Part shown: piece by piece, positions 60,746-64,000 of the stretch
Layout: the number at the start of each line of letters is the position of its first letter
Numbering within the stretch: position 1 is the stretch's first letter
Assembly: GCA_002383485.1 (NCBI GenBank)
Contig: DFYY01000025.1
Span: 1 to 64,000, forward strand
Direction of reading: 5' to 3'
Source of the DNA: Bacteroidales bacterium UBA4070
Lineage (GTDB): Bacteria; Bacteroidota; Bacteroidia; Bacteroidales; VadinHA17
DNA length: 64,000 nucleotides
The notes under the pieces: model-generated
Database searches by the model: none
Told to the model about the DNA's origin: nothing
The model's input: the letters and a program-made list of their open reading frames with translations, nothing else
Made by a program: the position numbers and the translations under genes

Positions 60746-62824
60746 TTATTTCTGCGTTTCTTCTCCGGAGGATAATGAGAAGGAGACCGGGACAGAGTAC
60801 CATACGTTGACCGGCTTCCCTCCTTGCGTTCCGGGCGTCCAGTGGGGCAGGATGCTCATTACTCTTACTGCCTCGGCATCAAGCAGCGGGTGTACTCCTT
60901 TTACAACAGAAATATCTTCAACTGCGCCATCTGAAGCAACCATAAACCTCAGGATGACTTTCCCCTGAATACCCTGTTCTTTGGCTTCAGCGGGATACCG
61001 GACATTTTCATATATGAACTTGAACAGGGCTTCATCACCACCCGGATATACAGGCATTTTTTCAACCACGACAAATACTTCTCCTCCTCCCACCTTGTCC
61101 GGCAGCGAGAAATTAGCAGTGATTTCGGAGGTAAAGGGCTCATTCATACCGGGATTCTTCGGGGGTTCCCAGGGGGGAGATGTTTTGATCACTTCTGCCA
61201 GGGCATTGGCAAGAAGAGGGTTTGTTGTTCCCTTGGGTTTTATATTGCTTATTGTACCGTCGGGTTCAACCGTAAAGCTGACATGAGCCCAACCCTCTAT
61301 TCCCGCAGCAGCTGCCTCCGGAGGATATTTTGTCCGGCTTATCACCCAGTCGTTAAACGTAGTATAAAAGTTGCCCCTGAAGGTTGGGAAATCGCCCTGG
61401 GACCTCCTGCGAAGAGGAACAGTCATACCCAGCTCTTTGGCTTTTTCCCTGGAATATATTTCGATGACGCCTGCGGCCCCTTTTTCCCCGTACTTTTCCC
61501 TGGCTTCATTAAAAGTCAGGGATTTCGCTATACCCAGATCGTTCTCCATCTTTGCTATAACCTCGGAAAGAGTCAGATCAGTAATTACGCCGTCGACAAC
61601 CACCATTTGCCTCGGTTTCTGTTTTACTGAGGTGTCAGGCTTTATTACAGCAGGGTCAACCCAATTGGGGTCAGGTTCCATCCTGACAATCATCTCCTTT
61701 TTGGTAACAGGATTAAGAGGAAGGTACTTATAGCCTTTGTATGTAAAAACCAGTACCACATTTTCAGGAATGCCCTTGAACTCAAAGTGGCCAGAACCAT
61801 CGGTGATTACTGAAAGGGATGTGCCGGATACATTGACAGTTACTCCGGGAAACGGCGTTCCGTCTTCACGGAAAACGACTCCTCTTACACTATTCTGGAT
61901 CAGAGATGCCGGCTGGCTGATGGTTAACTCAGACGTACTTACAGTTTCAGCATAGACAAACCGGGGAGATGCAAATGCAAGCAGCATTCCTGCCATAAGA
62001 GGCAGAACAAGAAGCAGTTTAAGCTTTCTGTACGGAGAATAAGTTTTCTTTTTCATCATGTCAAATCTGTTTGTGTAAAATGAAAAGTTGAATGAATTCG
62101 AGAGGCTGATCAGCCTTGCGTTGAAGACCTGGTTAAGAAGAGCCGCCCTGTAACCCGCCGGGTCAGATGTGCTCTGCAGAGCCTCCTCGTCGGCAAGGTT
62201 TTCATGATTCTGCCTGACAAGCGCGGAGTAGATCCATGCAAATGGATTCATCCATTGTATCAGGCTCATCATCTCAACAAGCAGAAGATCGAACCAGTGT
62301 TTCTGTTTAAGGTGCACCATCTCATGGTTCAGTATCTCCCTGGCCTCCTTCTCACTCACGGAAGGATTGATGAAAACATAATTGAAGAATGAGAAAGCGG
62401 AGGTATATTTTTCAGTTTTGACCATTACGGCATCGCCTGTCCTGCTCACAGATCCTGTCCTCATGGTACGGTACAGCGAAAAGAGATGGAGCAGTGTCCG
62501 GAACAGGAAAAAAACAAGTCCGACGGCATATATAAGAAAGAACATGGTGAGGGGGGATTTCTGCTCATGCTGCTCCGCGGCAGTCTGTGGATTGATTGCC
62601 TGAGCCATTGTTGCTGCCTGCGCATCCGGCACAACCGGCGCCGGCAGTTCAACATTGTAATGAATTGTTACCAGCGGAAGAAACAGTGACATTACAACGC
62701 CTGCAACCAGATATGCCCTCTTGAGCCTGAAGAACCTTTCCTTCCTGAGAAATAGAAGGTATATCAGCGTGAAGCCCGCAAGCCATAAGGCCGATTTCAG
62801 GAGGTAAAATGCAATTGATTCCAT
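60746..62824 (-). CDS. BlaR1-type M56 peptidase fused to TonB C-terminal domains
   Basis: A 692-residue membrane protein. The N-terminal M56 (BlaR1) part has three membrane helices, the zinc motif HEMVH (167-171) with a likely third ligand in the HENLADEEAL segment, and a fourth helix near 268-290. The periplasmic part has a carboxypeptidase-regulatory domain (about 311-385), a plug-like segment VVDGVIT...GEKGAAGVIEIYSRE (about 408-460), and two TonB C-terminal domains (about 485-575 and 598-685; RYPAEAKEQGIQGKVILRFMV). It probably senses a signal or drives a TonB-dependent receptor. It lies 3 bp after blaI. Confidence 0.9.
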   Translation of the reverse strand: MESIAFYLLKSALWLAGFTLIYLLFLRKERFFRLKRAYLVAGVVMSLFLPLVTIHYNVELPAPVVPDAQAATMAQAINPQTAAEQHEQKSPLTMFFLIYAVGLVFFLFRTLLHLFSLYRTMRTGSVSRTGDAVMVKTEKYTSAFSFFNYVFINPSVSEKEAREILNHEMVHLKQKHWFDLLLVEMMSLIQWMNPFAWIYSALVRQNHENLADEEALQSTSDPAGYRAALLNQVFNARLISLSNSFNFSFYTNRFDMMKKKTYSPYRKLKLLLVLPLMAGMLLAFASPRFVYAETVSTSELTISQPASLIQNSVRGVVFREDGTPFPGVTVNVSGTSLSVITDGSGHFEFKGIPENVVLVFTYKGYKYLPLNPVTKKEMIVRMEPDPNWVDPAVIKPDTSVKQKPRQMVVVDGVITDLTLSEVIAKMENDLGIAKSLTFNEAREKYGEKGAAGVIEIYSREKAKELGMTVPLRRRSQGDFPTFRGNFYTTFNDWVISRTKYPPEAAAAGIEGWAHVSFTVEPDGTISNIKPKGTTNPLLANALAEVIKTSPPWEPPKNPGMNEPFTSEITANFSLPDKVGGGEVFVVVEKMPVYPGGDEALFKFIYENVRYPAEAKEQGIQGKVILRFMVASDGAVEDISVVKGVHPLLDAEAVRVMSILPHWTPGTQGGKPVNVWYSVPVSFSLSSGEETQK

Positions 62825-62827
62825 ATC

Positions 62828-63202
62828 TTATTCCTGTTGGTCATCGTTTAGATCTTCCCTGGCCTCCTCAAGTATCATGTCCAGATCCTTCACTGAAAGA
62901 TTCTTCTCCCTGGCAAAGAACGATGTCATTGCCGGGAAGGAGTTATTGAAATATCCCTCAAGCAGTCCGAAAAGCTGGTGCTTTGAATACTCCTTTTTTG
63001 ATACCAGGGGATAATAGAGGAACACGTTGGCGTATGCCCTGTGATCAACATAGCCCTTCTTCTCCAGCACCTTAAGCACTGTGGAGATTGTATTGCGGGC
63101 CGGCTTCGGATCATCGAACTTTTCCCTTATATCCTTCACCACTCCCTCCTCCAGATCCCATAAAATCTGCATTATCTGCTCTTCAGCCTTCGTAAGTTGC
63201 AT
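62828..63202 (-). CDS. blaI: BlaI/MecI-type transcriptional repressor
   Basis: A 124-residue winged-helix repressor from the ATG at 63202 (MQLTKAEEQIMQILWDLEEG); a longer reading adds 20 residues. The winged helix contains KDIREKFDDPKPARNTISTVLKVLEKKGYVDH in pieces and the C-terminal dimerisation helices follow. In BlaI/MecI the repressor is cleaved after the M56 sensor is activated. It is the first gene of a two-gene unit with the BlaR1-like gene, and operator-like palindromes lie upstream at 63284-63295 and 63324-63335. Confidence 0.93.
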   Translation of the reverse strand: MQLTKAEEQIMQILWDLEEGVVKDIREKFDDPKPARNTISTVLKVLEKKGYVDHRAYANVFLYYPLVSKKEYSKHQLFGLLEGYFNNSFPAMTSFFAREKNLSVKDLDMILEEAREDLNDDQQE

Positions 63203-63272
63203 GATTAAAATATTTAATAATACTGACTCAATGTCCGCTACCGGACATCGCTTATCAATCAATCCTTCAGTA

Positions 63273-63280
63273 CAAATATA
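63273..63280 (-). promoter_or_regulatory. -7 box for blaI
   Basis: TATATTTG on the minus strand matches TAnnTTTG. A CTTG 20 bp upstream is a near -33 box. One palindrome (63284-63295) lies in the spacer. Confidence 0.65.
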
Positions 63281-63283
63281 CGA

Positions 63284-63295
63284 CTATATTTATAG
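63284..63295. promoter_or_regulatory. BlaI operator-like palindrome 1
   Basis: CTATA TT TATAG, a 5-bp inverted repeat, lies between the candidate -33 and -7 boxes of blaI, so a bound repressor would block transcription. A related site lies 40 bp upstream. BlaI operators in Firmicutes have a TACA/TGTA half site; this match is by layout rather than by exact sequence. Confidence 0.55.
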
Positions 63296-63323
63296 ACGCG
63301 CAAGTTTTTTATATATTTTTCGT

Positions 63324-63335
63324 CTGTATTTATAG
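63324..63335. promoter_or_regulatory. BlaI operator-like palindrome 2
   Basis: CTGTA TT TATAG, an imperfect copy of the first palindrome, is centred 40 bp away, close to four turns of the helix. Confidence 0.5.
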
Positions 63336-63791
63336 TCTTCTAACATATGTCTCTATATTCCAATGTATTATTGGCATGTAGGAGTCCTGCAGATTACTGA
63401 ATCTAATCCTGGTCAATAGAGCTGAGATACCCCTTCAGAGAATCAAAGCACAAAATCTTCAATGTTATCCGGGGTAATTAAAGCCGATTGAGAGCCGGGA
63501 TAGGAATCTGTGAATGCACCCGGAATCTTCTTATTTTTCCTTGCCCTCTTCAGCTCCTTGCGGAGGTTCCGACTGAAAGATCCCAGGCTGAAAATAACAA
63601 TGTTCTGGCCGGGTCATTCTGTCCTCATTCCATAGTCATCAGCAGGCAATCTGACAGTCAATTTAGCCAATAGGCAATGAGCAGTTGGCAGTTGGCAGAC
63701 GATGAATAAGGAATTAATAAATAGGCATTTAGCCCGTATATCCTCTCGACCTTCAGACTTTATGGACTTTTGACTTTATAGATTTTCGACT
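63336..63791. other. intergenic stretch without a gene
   Basis: About 455 bp between the blaI promoter region and the stop of the last gene. Open pieces are short and unconvincing. It includes a three-fold gcagttg repeat near 63680-63700 and the 7-bp array at 63748-63797. No tRNA or terminator was found. Confidence 0.5.
63681..63700. repeat. gcagttg short repeat
   Basis: Three near-copies of the 7-mer gcagttg (gcagttg, gcagttg, gcagacg) lie in tandem in the intergenic stretch. Confidence 0.6.
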
Positions 63792-63797
63792 TCAAAA
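63748..63797. repeat. 7-bp related array (tcgactt family)
   Basis: A loose array of tcgacct, cagactt, ggactt, tgactt and tcgactt units lies at the 3' end of the truncated last gene. It is the reverse-complement family of the array at 35995-36029. Confidence 0.65.
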
Positions 63798-64000
63798 CGT
63801 CTCGAGTAGTTTCAGCAGCTTCTCTTTCTCCGTGCGCCCCTCAGTCATCTTCAGCAGCTCCGAGAGCCAGTTGCCGTACATCGGGTTGGGAAGAACAATG
63901 TATCTGATGCCGAACAATAGCCTATCGGTATCAACGGCATCGAAGCCGTAATCAGATCCGCGCTTCTCGTACACCCCGCTGATATCAGCAAGGTTGTCTC
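63792..64000 (-). CDS. truncated gene, C-terminal part only, unknown function
   Basis: An open frame runs from the window edge to a stop at 63792 and encodes about 69 residues, including ADISGVYEKRGSDYGFDAV and RLLFGIRYIVLPNPMYGNW, and ends in LLKLLETF. The frame is open to the right edge, so the N-terminal part lies outside the window. I do not recognise the family. The conserved-looking YGFDAV and LPNPMYGNW segments suggest a real protein rather than a chance frame. Confidence 0.6.
   Translation of the reverse strand, partial: DNLADISGVYEKRGSDYGFDAVDTDRLLFGIRYIVLPNPMYGNWLSELLKMTEGRTEKEKLLKLLETF

Noticed and set aside
1..64000. CRISPR arrays, rRNA genes, intact insertion sequences and large phage regions
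   Set aside because: No regular spacer-repeat pattern, transposase, integrase or rRNA sequence was seen on either strand.

Overview
This window looks like chromosomal DNA of a member of the Bacteroidota, probably an anaerobic or facultative relative of the Bacteroidales/Marinilabiliales. The support is seen in the sequence: a SusC/SusD pair next to an ECF sigma factor and a FecR anti-sigma factor with a DUF4974-type tail, a DUF2723/GT117 protein, a bactofilin at the head of the ATP synthase cluster, a fusion of M56 peptidase with TonB C-terminal domains, and many -7 boxes of the Bacteroidota type TAnnTTTG. The species cannot be named from this alone.

Layout. 1-900: short RadC-like protein, terminator and tRNA-Gln, possibly the end of an integrated element. 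947-1700: SiaC-like phosphoprotein and a ribbon-helix-helix-like protein. 1787-9067: class II aldolase, then a plus-strand run of TolC, membrane-fusion protein, TsaB, DUF3108, EF-P and a SpoIIE-type phosphatase. 9037-16847: polysaccharide ligase and Wzz-like protein, TyrS, CvpA, a shortened FGGY kinase, a HAD phosphatase and a secreted esterase. 17030-23869: ECF sigma, FecR, SusC, SusD. 23957-27027: FucU mutarotase, aldo/keto reductase, a decayed gene, an AT-rich HicA/HicB-like pair, tRNA-Arg. 27077-32700: a molybdenum thiosulfate/polysulfide reductase (PsrABC type) with two half-size YeeE/YedE transporters and a rhodanese-like protein whose only cysteine is its last residue. 32854-43632: EttA, small proteins, a lone response regulator, GT117 glycosyltransferase, a large HExxH/beta-propeller surface protein and a PLP decarboxylase. 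43635-52465: the whole F1Fo ATP synthase with a polyprenyl synthetase inside it and a bactofilin at its head. 52579-55277: fabH, plsX, rpmF, yceD. 55458-58392: LiaF-like proteins with a LytS/LytTR pair. 58389-63202: YidD, YugP-like protease, methyltransferase, an internally deleted outer-membrane gene, BlaR1-like/TonB fusion and BlaI. A truncated gene runs off the right edge.

How the parts work together. Most of the window is core genome: translation (TyrS, EF-P, EttA, TsaB, L32), energy (ATP synthase), lipid synthesis (PlsX, FabH) and envelope biogenesis. The accessory parts are the ECF/FecR/SusCD uptake system, the sulfur-respiration operon, the BlaI-controlled TonB system, and two tRNA-flanking patches that carry mobile or decaying genes. 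The most unusual locus is the sulfur operon, where a transport pair and a cysteine-poor rhodanese with a C-terminal GGC tail suggest a dedicated periplasmic sulfur-carrier step.
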